Source: Sipunculus nudus (Eukaryota > Annelida > Sipuncula > Golfingiida > Sipunculidae). Taken from it: a stretch of DNA of 64,000 nt. Location: the NCBI GenBank assembly GCA_026874595.1, contig CM049317.1, positions 56,020,118-56,084,117 on the forward strand. Reading direction: 5' to 3'. Every line of letters begins with the position of its first letter. The first letter of the stretch is position 1. The notes under the pieces were generated by a model. That model did no database searches, was not told the DNA's origin, and saw only the letters and a program-made list of their open reading frames with translations. The position numbers and the translations under genes were made by a program. Shown here one piece after another: positions 35,590-45,815 of this stretch.

Positions 35590-35840
35590 AATTTCTTTGA
35601 CATTCCTGAAGATTTTAGTCCTTTTGACTGATAATCAGCAGAAACAATTTTAGTAAAAAAAATTGATAATTCAAAGATATGATTTTATACTGACAGCACG
35701 GGAACCGAACGCTCTCTGTGGAGCCAGGAGACCTGAAGCCTCTGGTCTTGGACTGAGAAAAATGTATCGCCACCTGTTGGCCAAATTGGTTACTAACATT
35801 TGCCTATACAGCAAACCTGATATGAGTGAGGATAGAAATA
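35590..35840. repeat. Dispersed repeat R2, copy A
   Basis: Contains TTTCTTTGACATTCCTGAAG, GATTTTATACTGACAGCACG, CTGAAGCCTCTGGTCTTGGA and CGCCACCTGTTGGCCAAATT. Copies lie at 42590-42830 and, more diverged, 59850-60130. Confidence 0.7.
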
Positions 35841-36559
35841 AATGTCAAATTTCCCTACACTGTTCATTGTGGTTGCCTTTTTTGTTCCCGAGGGTCTCAT
35901 ATTCACAATATTCACGAAAAGGGGAATTATCGCGAAAATAAAACCCTCCTGAATAACAGGTCCCATCGTCGCTGGCAAGTTGAAAGGTAAAAACAGATTA
36001 ATATTAAGAATAATTTAGATATTGTATGTTCAAATATTGCTATTATAAATTATTATTATCTTTCAAATTATCTTTTATTAACAATAACTCAAGTCGGTCG
36101 ATGTTCGCTTGCGTCCCCGTGGGATTGTTAAGATTTTTCTAACGTATATTTTTAAATATAATTAATTAATATAATAACGGTTATACAATCTGTGTATGTA
36201 TTTTTATAGAGAGATCGCGAAAATGGAACCCTCGCGAACAGATAATTGAAATTCTCGAAATTTTATCCCTGCGAATATGAAGTAAACATCAGTATACATG
36301 TCTTATTATTTTATGCTAGTTTTCACTTAAAACAACCAAAATATTCAAGAATGTCAAAGAAATTATTTGATTTTTAGTGGTTTTCTGTGAAGAGTCCGAT
36401 CCTCCAAAACTGGTCAGGTGCATGCGAGTCCGACAAATACGTTGCCTCGTCCTCGACGCTTTTAAGATCGTGTGTGTGTGTGCGTTTGTGCGTGCGTGGG
36501 TGTGTCATTGACATAGTTCATTCTCTGACAGCTACAAGAAACGATCATATACAGTCGGT

Positions 36560-36910
36560 CCTGCTTAATTGTATATCGTATATTTGTATATCCGTTTAAT
36601 TGTATAAGGTTACGAAAACCAGAACCTTTTCCAATGTTTTCTTAATAAAATTCACCGTTTTCATGTATATATGATAAATGTATATATCGGTTAATTGTAT
36701 AGTATACTCCGTCAATCATGCACGACAATCCCGGATATTCATGTGCGACAATGATCTCAATTAAGGATGTATTGAAACCTGTGGAACTCCCCAAAAGTGG
36801 TTTTAATTCAGAGGTGGTCTTATAAGACAGGTGAGTTATAACCAATGTGAATGCGATCGGTTCAATCAAGGGAGGTCTTAATAAACTGGTGGTCTTATTG
36901 ACAGATTGTC
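36560..36910. repeat. Possible Tigger/pogo-like non-autonomous element, copy A
   Basis: Begins ACAGTCGGTCCTGCTTAATT and continues with repeated TTAATTGTATA words, then GTGGTCTTATAAGAC and GTGGTCTTATTGACAG. The wording and CAGT start are reminiscent of pogo-like elements, but clean inverted ends were not established. The copy B counterpart is at 43550-43925. Confidence 0.3.
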
Positions 36911-37194
36911 TTCCAGATAAATTCGACGGTATGTTTTATTGTGATCAAGACATACAAAGAGTTCAATATGTGTGGAAACAAAATATAAAATGGTTTAAGA
37001 GGGCCAACCCTTATGTAAACTTGTAATTCAGAATAATATTTGAAAACCTGCCGATATTAATAAGATCATTCTTTAATTGTTTATATATTAAACATACGAT
37101 TTATTTCTCATCTCGAAGTCTCAAAAGAATTATAGGCATATAATGTAATCCCCAAATCCCCCCACCCCCCTAAAAAGTGTTTTAGATTCACTTA

Positions 37195-37400
37195 TTCGGT
37201 CTATATTTCAATGTTCAGTCAACCGTATGTGACTTCACATTTGTGAATATTCTTGTAAGTCCTTCCTGGGTCCGGATCATTAGCCGGACCCACACCAAAA
37301 TCCAATCGATATTTCAATTGGCCCATCGTGAGTATAAACACACAAACAAACACACAGATACGGGAATGAGCGGATACCCTCCTAACGAAGGGAAATATCA
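37195..37400. repeat. Dispersed repeat R1, copy at start of duplication unit B
   Basis: Counterpart of 29580-29790, with a short deletion and a few substitutions relative to it. Confidence 0.7.
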
Positions 37401-37469
37401 TTTATAGGTTAATACAATACATATTTATACATTTACAATATTCCTCTGATATTAATGATTGAGAAAAAC

Positions 37470-37496
37470 AGAGAGAGAGAGAGAGAGAGACAGAGA
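37470..37496. repeat. (GA)n microsatellite
   Basis: A GA run within duplication unit B. No equivalent run is present in unit A near 29.85 kb. Confidence 0.85.
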
Positions 37497-37837
37497 TAAT
37501 AAGAGAGGGACAAAGTAATAAAGATTTATCTTTGAAAAGTCGACATTAATATATCTCTCACTATGTTCTTGTGTAATGTCACATCACGTCCCCATTTATT
37601 CGGTTTGTATGAGCATTATTCAAGTAAGGAGAATTTCCAAGAGTAAATAAATGTGATTTTTTTTTACCTCAGAGAATGTGAGAAAACGAGGGTATTCTTG
37701 TTGTCAATAATAGTACTCCTGAGCGGACCTGTGTTCGAAAAGAAAGGGTTTAATACTACTGGGTCTTGTGTTCACGTCTTGTTCTCTATATTTAAAATTA
37801 CCATAACATACTATAAATTGTCATAACTTATCCATAC

Positions 37838-38013
37838 CATTTCGTTCATGGCCATGAATGAAAAGTCTCGCATAGTGCAGTGCTGCCTACAATCCGAAGC
37901 GTCTTTTATGTAAAGATTAAATGTTCGGCAGGCTTCTTCCATTTCTGGCTGGTTCTGACCCTGTGGTACTTTGTAACAACCCTGATAGTAAACGGCCACG
38001 GGCGAATGGTCGG
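37838..38013 (-). CDS. Gene 1 exon 3: first half of WSC domain (intact copy B)
   Basis: 176 nt, entering phase 1 after AATTTGACAG and leaving phase 0 at ATG|GTATGG. The translation YYQGCYKVPQ, then EEACRTFNLYIKDASDCRQH and FSFMAMNEM, is the N-terminal half of a WSC domain (GCY start, C-x3-C pair, aromatic strand). It joins in phase 0 to 7182-7326, giving FMAMNEM-DVDTFECCCGN, the normal WSC register. It starts with a split Ala codon shared with exon 2. No other exon in the window begins in phase 0, so this is the only partner. Confidence 0.85.
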
Positions 38014-38219
38014 CTGTCAAATTAAGGATTTATTAAAGTTAAGTTGAATGGTTAATATGTTGTGTGTTAAATATGATGACAACATATGCAAATCTTCCGA
38101 CTTCCGGCTCACAAATTCCATATTTTGTCCGATTTGACATATAAGATCAGGTCAAGGTGAGCAGTGTTTGAACCCGTCTGAGATTTTGGTACAAACGGAA
38201 TGTGTGTCAAATTTATTCG

Positions 38220-38243
38220 GGGGGGGGGGAAGGGGGGGGGGGG
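38220..38243. repeat. G-tract pair
   Basis: Two G runs separated by AA. They are absent from the equivalent place in copy A near 30970. Confidence 0.9.
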
Positions 38244-38544
38244 AATTGTTGATTTACCATTGAATGATAAATTCTTAATTTTTACTCATAATATTTTATT
38301 TAAATTAACCACATGGAAAATATGAGATTAAACAGCTGAAATAAATCTATGAAAAAACGACATTATCACAAAAAATGTTAATTATAGTGTTAATTATAAT
38401 TCTACTGATTCTTACACTCAAAAACCCAGGAAACATAACATGCAAACATAAGATATACAAGGACTCGTCCTATTTTGAGCAAAACAGAAAAAGAATTTAA
38501 AAGATCTTTAGGTGATAAACATAAGGTAGCAAATGATTTGTTGG

Positions 38545-38800
38545 GGTAGTCTGAAACCGTATGGGTTAATCTGAAATCGACTTCAAGTTACTCCTGTGCT
38601 CAATCTGAAATCGACTCCAAATTACTACGAGTTATCTGAAATCGACTTCAAATTACTGTGGGTAATCTGATATCGACTTCAAGTTACCTTGGTCAATCTG
38701 AAATCGACTCCAAGTCTGCGAGTAATCTGAAATCGACACAAGTTACTGGAGGTGATCTGAAATCGACTTCAAGTTATCGGGGGTAATCTGAAATCGCTAC
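38545..38800. repeat. ~29-bp minisatellite, about nine units (copy B)
   Basis: Same unit as 31263-31852 but less than half as long. It shows repeat contraction or expansion after the duplication. Confidence 0.9.
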
Positions 38801-38931
38801 CCCAGTACCCATGCAGCTCCAGTCTTATGGTTTGGAAAGCACTTGTGTGTATTTTGCATATCTCCATTCTAAATTGAACTTCAATTTAGACACGTAAATC
38901 TAGATACTTAAGTTTAGACACTTTAATTTAC

Positions 38932-39132
38932 CGTTGATCCAGTTCCAGTAAAGCGGAGCTGTGCGACCTCCGAGCCAAGCGTTCGGAGTTAAAGTATCCC
39001 TCAGTAGTTGTTGTATAGCGCGGTGTGTGGCTGTGTCATTGTCCACCGCCAGTTGACCAAATCTGTCCTCACACTGCCGTCTGGCGCCTTCCCATCCAAT
39101 AGGAGAACCATATATACAGTACTCCCGGGAAA
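38932..39132 (-). CDS. Gene 1 exon 2: first half of CTLD1 (copy B)
   Basis: 201 nt, phase 1 at both ends. The acceptor is TTTGCTCTTTGCAG and the donor G|GTAAAT. It encodes SREYC, GWEGARRQCEDRFGQLAVD, NAWLGGRTAPLYWNWIN: the first CTLD cysteine, helix 1 with W-x2-AR-x2-C, the GQLA motif, the WIGL-like WLGG and the W-x-W strand. The domain stops exactly where exon 5 (6162-6314) could continue it. In genomic order the two WSC exons come in between. An upstream in-frame ATG at 39203-39205 followed by FLLFLLGLLFAV offers a second possible signal-peptide start that reads through the acceptor. Confidence 0.85.
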
Positions 39133-39369
39133 CTGCAAAGAGCAAACCTAACAAAAATAGCAGAAATCTGACTTTGTTACATATAGCACGCAATGATTTA
39201 GACATTGGGCATAGGTGTAGAATGAGCTTGGCAGAGGCGTGTATATTTCAGTTTGAAATAGCGTCTTTAAATTGTTGTCTATATTTTATTATTCAAGGTC
39301 ACATTTTAGCAGTGTCATTGCCTATACTTTTGTTGTAAGGGTTTCCGGGAAGACATTATACGTAAAAAA

Positions 39370-39605
39370 GCATGTCGCTTTACATGTTCGATATATCCAA
39401 TTTAATATAGGTACCAGTCGGAGAAACCAATTTTCACATTGTCGAGGTAAACACAAACTATGAAAAATTAAGACACACAAACAAAACTCTCGCTTTACAT
39501 GTTCGATATATCCAATTTAATATAGGTTCGAGGCAGAGAAAGCAATTTTAACATTGTCGAGGTAAACACAAAACAATGAAAAATTAACTCACACAAACAA
39601 ACCTT
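39370..39605. repeat. Tandem duplication, 2 x ~121 bp (copy B)
   Basis: Counterpart of 32432-32665. Confidence 0.85.
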
Positions 39606-39744
39606 AGACTTAGATAAACCCTCTTATGCAAAGGAAATATAGTATATGTATTCACAAAAAATCCTCACAGCAAACTTCCGTATATATCTTAACTTGAAAT
39701 TTGCAATTCTAATAAATTCAAGCATCTGCCCTTAACTTATTCGG

Positions 39745-39990
39745 CCCATATTCTCAGGTACATTCCGGCATAAGTGACTAAACATTCGTGAATATTCCTT
39801 GACAACGTTCATGGATCCGGATTATGTGCCGGACCTATACCAAAGTCTAATCGATTGTCTCCTATGTCTTCATTGTCCCATTCCCGTTATACCATCAGAA
39901 ATTTCATGAGATTCCACTCATGATTGTGTGATGTATGTTGTGAAGAAACACACAAACACACGAACGTAAATGAATGTATACCCTCCAGGC
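39745..39990. repeat. Dispersed repeat R1 copy
   Basis: Counterpart of 32810-33075 in duplication unit B, with the same internal words. Confidence 0.7.
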
Positions 39991-40014
39991 GGAGACATAA
40001 GAGTTATACAGCCA

Positions 40015-41565
40015 GCATGGCATACTAACGCGCAATAAACTGGATACCGATACGAGCAAAGGTACAAACGGTATTATCAACAGTGTATGCAGAAAATCTT
40101 ACCCTTGAAAACAGAAGCACAGAGTATTTTCTGCTAAGACTTCGACAAAGAAAAATAAAAGAGAATAAATATATCGTAAACGAGGAACCTGTAATGGGGT
40201 TCAAGAACCAAGTACCGGTCCTATAGTAAGGTGATCATGCTGCCACTGGGACACCCATGCGATTGTAAGAAAACGTCCTGTAATGCATAGTACCGATACG
40301 AATCATATGAATATCCGTGAATATTAAGTTAACAAAATCGAAAAGAAAATTAAAATTAATTTTAAAACCTTTTGTCATCAGGCCAGAAGAGGCTGGATTT
40401 GTGACATGGATTTATGATACGAGATGTTTTTGAACTAGTGCAAAGAAAAACTAAAACCACGCGTGATTTAGTAAACGGGATTTGAGAACTCTCTGTATTC
40501 AGTGCTGATTTAAAAGAGTACTGCTAATTCAGTAGAGTATAATGCAACAATTTCAGTGTTGGTATTTCATTCAATTTTTAAAGTAATTAACGAATTTAAT
40601 ACACCAAGAGAGACAGCTCCTCATGTGAAAATACTGCGTATTTTAACTATTGAAAAATATATATGGACTTTTTTCAAATAAGAAGACGGAATATTAATAT
40701 GTTTAAGATGACAGAATATGTTTAAGTTTAATACAAGAAGAGAAAGAGTAAAATATCTTTTTTCTTAATTATAGACAAGTACTTGAGCGTGTTGTATAAG
40801 TCTAATATATTTTAAACCATATTATACCATACCTTATAAATAAGATTGAAGGTTATGATATTATATTATTATCATTATCATTAAATTAATAAACGTCTAT
40901 ACAATTAAGGTCACAACTGTGAATAGCCGGCTTCAGCGACGATATGTCTCATGACATGTATGACGGGTCGACTGTCTCGTCGCCTCCCATACATTTTGAG
41001 TTAAGTGGTGTTTGGACACGATACGATCGTATTTCTCGAAAAGTGAGCTGTGTTTTCAGTTCTGTTGACATTGTGGCATTAAAACATTTGCAGAATTTTA
41101 TAAGTATCTTATGTGTAACATAACCGCAACATTGGAAGTGCGTTTTACTTCAGTTATTGAGTGTTTTGGTTCACCAAGATACGGCCCATACTATGCACAG
41201 CCACCATTACAAAAGCAGTGAGAACGTATTTATAGCAACGTGTCTTATTGTACTATACCTGCAATAATAAGGCATTATGTGTATTTAAACTAAGAATATA
41301 TATGCGTATTAGCTTATCACATCTGAATTGTGTTTAAATAAACTAAGACACCCGAGGTTATTATGGATTTTCATTTGTTACAGTTCCATGTCTTGAGAGC
41401 ATATAATATAATCCCACCCAAATGCATAAATGTGGGTCGGTGACTAAAATGTACCGTCAGATATATCTAACAGTTAGTGGCTGAAATGTGAACAGTTTTT
41501 ACATTATATTCCTCATTACTATTCAATTTAAGAATGCATGGCTTTAATCAATTTAAAGAGCTTAC
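40015..41565 (-). other. Gene 1 intron 1 (part)
   Basis: AT-rich, near-identical to 33076-34622. No exon was recognised in it. Confidence 0.55.
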
Positions 41566-41662
41566 CTGTGTAAACCTTTGTGCATTCTAGCTCTTCCTGA
41601 CATATAATGGTCTCCGGCAGTGTGATCAAGGTGAACAGAACATAATATACAAAACGTCTCAT
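41566..41662 (-). CDS. Gene 1 exon 1: signal peptide (copy B)
   Basis: 97 nt from ATG to donor G|GTAAGC. MRRFVYYVLFTLITLPETII, then CQEELECTKVYT: a basic start, hydrophobic core and likely cleavage near CQ|EE. It ends in phase 1, so its last G forms Val with exon 2. I chose this ATG rather than the in-frame one 60 nt upstream because the intervening 60 nt differ between copies by compensating indels. A TATATAA word on the complementary strand at 41752-41759 may be a TATA box about 90 nt upstream. Confidence 0.78.
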
Positions 41663-42139
41663 GTTTCTCTTAACTCCTCTTAGTTTGCAATAAGTAGAAA
41701 ATAAAAATAAAAATCTTCTCATAAAAGAAAACCTTAATTTGTTTTGAACACCTATATAATAATATCAGGTAATACGTCAAATCATATAAAGTATATGAAC
41801 TATTCGCTCAGTTCAGTTGCGAGAATATGTTGCTGTCGCAAAATAATATACATGACAACTATACGTTTAACCATCACAGATGAAGTGCGCCTATTTTGTG
41901 ATATTAGTGCACGAGTGTAACCTTGATATATAGACATTTATCAATATCCAATCAAGGATCTTATCGACAAAGTAACATCTGATAATCGATGACTGACCGG
42001 TGTGAAAGTCTGGTTATTGATCGAACAGTTCATCTACATCGTGAAGGTCAGTATTGTCTGGTCAAGACTCATGAATAAATATAAACAAATAAGTCACGTT
42101 TATATGATATCAATTTGAACAGCCATTGATGAAGTCACA

Positions 42140-42295
42140 ACATCCGAGTCCTTGTGCAAGTCCGAGGTCAGGCCACACGAGTCCAAGTCCGAGGTCAGGC
42201 CACGCGAGTCCAAGTCCGAGGTCAGGCCACGCGAGTCCAAGTCCGAGGTCAGGCCACGCGAGTCCAAGTCCACCTTCTTCGTGTCTGGGTCATCT
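42140..42295. repeat. 27-bp minisatellite, about 4-5 units (copy B)
   Basis: Unit GTCCGAGGTCAGGCCACGCG plus AGTCCAA. Since 27 is a multiple of three, all frames stay open and give spurious ORFs on both strands. Confidence 0.9.
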
Positions 42296-42354
42296 GGAAC
42301 CCGCGTCCAAGTCCTTGTCAGAGTCCCATACAAATATCCTTTTTAAAAGAAATT

Positions 42355-42430
42355 GTAAGGCCAAAAAAAGATAAAGGGTATGGTTCTCAGGCATAGCCCG
42401 CGTCAATTTTAACTCCCCGCATAAAAAAAT
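42355..42430. mobile_element. MITE terminus, copy B
   Basis: TAAGGCCAAAAAAAGATAAA, GGGTATGGTTCTCAGGCATA and GCCCGCGTCAATTTTAAC correspond to 35366-35440. Confidence 0.6.
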
Positions 42431-42589
42431 TATTTTGATTTTAATTTTTCAAATAAATAATATAATGCAATTTTGATAATATTTCCTTTGTTATGTAGTG
42501 CATTAACCTGTTTAGCAAAAGAAATCTGTTTTTTTTTTCATGCTTTTCCCTGATCAAATCAAACAAAAACCACTGAAAATCAACTAATT

Positions 42590-42830
42590 TCTTTGGCATT
42601 CCTGAATATTTTAGTTCTTTCGACTGGTAATCAGCAGAAACAATTTTATTTTAAAAGAAATTGTATAATTCAAAGATATGATTTTATACTAACAGCACGG
42701 GAACCGAACGCTCTCTGTGGAGCAAGGAGACTTGAAGCCTCTGGTCTTGGACTGAGGAAAATGTATCGCCACCTGTTGGCCAAATTGGTTACTAACATTT
42801 GCCTACAGCAAACTTGATATGAGTGAGGAT
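42590..42830. repeat. Dispersed repeat R2, copy B
   Basis: Counterpart of 35590-35840, including CGCCACCTGTTGGCCAAATT. Confidence 0.7.
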
Positions 42831-43549
42831 GGAAATAAATGTCAAATTTCCCTACACTGTTTATTTTTATGCTGTGGGTTGCCTTTTTGTTCCCGAGGGT
42901 CTCATATTTGCGATATTCGCGAAAATATCGCGAAAATAAAACCCTCCTGAATAACAGGTCCCATTGTCGCTGGCAAGTTGAAAGGTAAAAACGATTAATA
43001 TTAAGAATAATAATAAATCTTGTAGGTTCAAATATTGCTATTATAAATTATAATCATATTTCAAGTTATCTTTTATGAACAATAATTAAAGTCGGTCGAT
43101 GTTCGCTTGCGTCCCAGTGGGATTGTTAAGATTTTTCTAACGTATATTTTTAAATATAATTAATTAATATAATAATGGTTATATAATCTGTGTATGTATT
43201 TTTATAGTGAGATCGCGAAAATGGAACCCTCGCGAACAGATAATTGAAATTCTCGAAATTTTGTCCCTACGAATATGAAGTAAACAACAGTATGCATGTC
43301 TTATTATTTTATGCTAGTAATCACTTAAAACAACCAAAATATTCAAGAATGTCAAAGAAATGATTTGATTTTTAGTGGTTTTCTGTGAAGAGTCCGATCC
43401 TCCAAAACTGGTCCGGTGCATGCGAGTCCGACAAATACGTTGCCTCGTCCTCGACGCTTTTAAGATCGTGTGTGTGTGTGCGTTTGTGCGTGCGTGGGTG
43501 TGTCATTGACATAGTTCATTCTCTGACAGCTACAAGAAACGATCATATA

Positions 43550-43925
43550 CAGTCGGTCCTGCTTAATTGTATATCGTATATTTGTATATCCGTTTAATTG
43601 TATAAGGTCACGAAAACCAGAACCTTTTCCAATGTTTTCTTAATAAAATTCACCGTTTTCATGTATATATGATAAATGTATATATCGGTTAATTGTATAG
43701 TATACTCCGTCAATCATGCACGACAATCCTGGCTATTCATGTGCGACAATGATCTCAATTAAGGATGTATTGAAACCTGTGGAACTCCCCAAAGGTGGTT
43801 TTAATTCAGAGGTGGTCTTATAAGACAGGTGAGTTATAACCAATGTGAATGCGTTCGGTTCAATCAAGGGAGGTCTTAATAAACTGGTGGTCTTATTGAC
43901 AGTTTGTCTTCCAGATAAATTCCAC
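43550..43925. repeat. Possible Tigger/pogo-like element, copy B
   Basis: Counterpart of 36560-36910 with a few substitutions. Confidence 0.3.
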
Positions 43926-45760
43926 GGTATGTTTTATTGTGATCAAGACATACAAAGAGTTCAATACGTGTGGAAACAAAATATAAAATGGTTTAAGAGG
44001 GCCAACCCTTATGTAAACTTATAATTCAGAACAATATTTGAAAACCTGCCGATACTAATAAGATAATTCTTTAATTGTTTATATATTAAACATACGATTT
44101 ATTTCAATCTCATCTCGAAGTCTCAAAAGAGTTATAGGTATATAATGTAATCCCTAAAATAAAAATGCTCACATTCGAACAAATAATGATTTTCATCCCC
44201 AACAACACCACGGCTACATAACTGACACTGCTTTCATCTTATGCACGGTAACCACAGGAGGCGTCCAGCCGTAAATACACGACTATGTAAGTTGGCATTC
44301 ATATATAATTGGACTGGTAAGCCTAGTTGCGTCGTTACACAAGTCATTATAAAAAATGCACTTCAACTGGCTACCATCCAACCTATCGGCGTATTGCATC
44401 AATATTGTGTTAAACAGCCGGTAATCTTAACATTAGACCACTCTCCCACTAAAAACGGACCTCTTCCATCTAGGGATTGTGGGACGGCCGGGACCATACC
44501 TGTTTCAACTTCCAATCTTTAAAATCAAAATTAGTCACAAATCAAGAAAAATCCCTCTGTAATACACATGCATACATATCTATAGTTTTAAATTCAGATT
44601 TGCATAATACAAACAATAATATTGGGCCAAAAGGGTCAAAGGTCAAGGTAACATTAAAGGTAAAATGTAGATGGTTATTTCTTATTAACTAATTCAGATA
44701 TCAAGTTTATACTAATTTTGATTTTTTTTATCATTATTTTTAAATAAATTTTTAATTAACAAAGACACCCCATGTTTATATACCATAAACAGTTTTAATT
44801 AGCATTAGTGCCCTACTGCAACACCTAACTTCCGGTCATTTCAGGTTGGCACGCATCTCATGCAAATCTGCAAAACCCAGGTCTTCATAACTCTAGGAAA
44901 AGACATATTTTTCATGGGAGATGAGCCGCAATATATCGGTCTTGGTATCTTTATTACACTAGTACATGTATTAAATAACATGCAAATGTAATTAATAATA
45001 TAACTTTTGCGGCAATTTATTTTAAATAGATTTATCATAGCTTTTAAATCTCGTATTTGCCAGGTGGGTTATTTGAATAAAATATCATGAGTTATAAGGA
45101 TAGGAATTTATCATTTAGTAAAAGCAGCGAGGTGATCGGACCAGTGCTTTGATAACCTGAAATTAGGGTAAAGACTACCCCTGGGGTTTAATCTTAAATC
45201 GATTCATATCAACGGGGGGGGGGGAGGTAACCCCAAGTCTTTACACAGATAAACATCGCACTACGTAGGGCCCGCTTTACTAATTTCAATTCACCTCAGA
45301 AAAATTGATGCTCCACTTGCCGAGTATACAAATACTATGTATGTAAATTTACCTTCATGTGTTTATATATTCACAGGAGTACTAAACCCTCTGCATTTGA
45401 AGGGGGCTTTTATCTGATGTTCACGTGACCATAACAGTGTAGACACATTTGCGTGTGAGTACCTCAGTGATATTATAGTACCACGTGGTCAATTAAATAC
45501 AGTCAATCTTAAAACGAGGTTACGGACGCTTTATCGTCGGAGAACTCGCATGATCTGTCCGAGGTACTAGCCGTATATTTATGTGATGCCATATAGTATC
45601 ACGCATAACATTACCATGAACGGCAGTGGCGTCAATTTATCTTCAAGGCTGGTGGGGGGGGGGGGGGTGGGGGATGACTCGCAGGGTGGGGAGATGACTC
45701 TCAAGGGGGGGGGGGTATGACAGGCATAGAGGGTAGTCAAATTAAGATAAAACAGACATG

Positions 45761-45764
<4 letters not shown>

Positions 45765-45810
<46 letters not shown>
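45765..45810. repeat. (TA)n microsatellite
   Basis: Pure TA dinucleotides. Confidence 0.95.

Positions 45811-45815
<5 letters not shown>

Larger units (their letters stand above)
29572..37157. repeat. Tandem segmental duplication, copy A (~7.6 kb)
   Basis: Starts at AGTGTTTTAGATTCAC just after a C-rich tract and ends in ATAATGTAATCCCC before the next C-rich tract. It aligns along its length with copy B (37181-44155), at very high identity in parts such as 33000-34900 against 40000-41900. It carries copies of gene 1 exons 1-3, the 29-bp minisatellite, dispersed repeats and a CA/GT-rich patch. An uncollapsed haplotype in the assembly could give the same picture. Confidence 0.9.
7327..37837 (-). 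other. Gene 1 intron 3, about 30.5 kb, phase 0
   Basis: If exons 3 and 4 are spliced as proposed, this intron spans 30.5 kb and contains two unrelated satellites, an inverted array of the first satellite, a transposon, dispersed repeats and one whole copy of the duplicated 5' exon cassette. It is the only phase-0 intron in the gene and splits the WSC domain. Confidence 0.6.
1045..41662 (-). other. Gene 1 model: CTLD/WSC/CTLD/mucin-like membrane protein, nine coding exons
   Basis: Assembled by hand from exons with GT-AG sites and compatible phases: 41566-41662, 38932-39132, 37838-38013, 7182-7326, 6162-6314, 4285-4545, 3317-3475, 2171-3055, 1045-1271. The sum is 2304 nt, exactly 768 codons with the stop. 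Predicted order: signal peptide (aa 1-22), CTLD1 first half (about 33-99), WSC (about 100-206), CTLD1 second half (207-257), CTLD2 (258-397), Thr-rich stalk (398-692), transmembrane helix (about 711-733), cytoplasmic tail. Every junction keeps frame. The domains are recognised from cysteine and tryptophan spacing. The linkage across the 30.5-kb intron is inference from phase and domain completion. The alternative 5' exon copy at 30.5-34.7 kb could substitute only if its frameshift is not real. Confidence 0.75.
37181..44155. repeat. Tandem segmental duplication, copy B (~7.0 kb)
   Basis: Starts AGTGTTTTAGATTCACTTAT after the C-rich tract at the junction and ends TATAATGTAATCCCTAAA. It has the same gene content as copy A, with all three gene 1 5' exons intact. 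It differs from copy A mainly in minisatellite copy number, the G tract at 38220-38243 and small indels. Confidence 0.9.

Noticed and set aside
42100-42396. Four overlapping frames with repeats such as RPRESKSEV
   Set aside because: Products of the 27-bp minisatellite, open in all frames because 27 is divisible by three.
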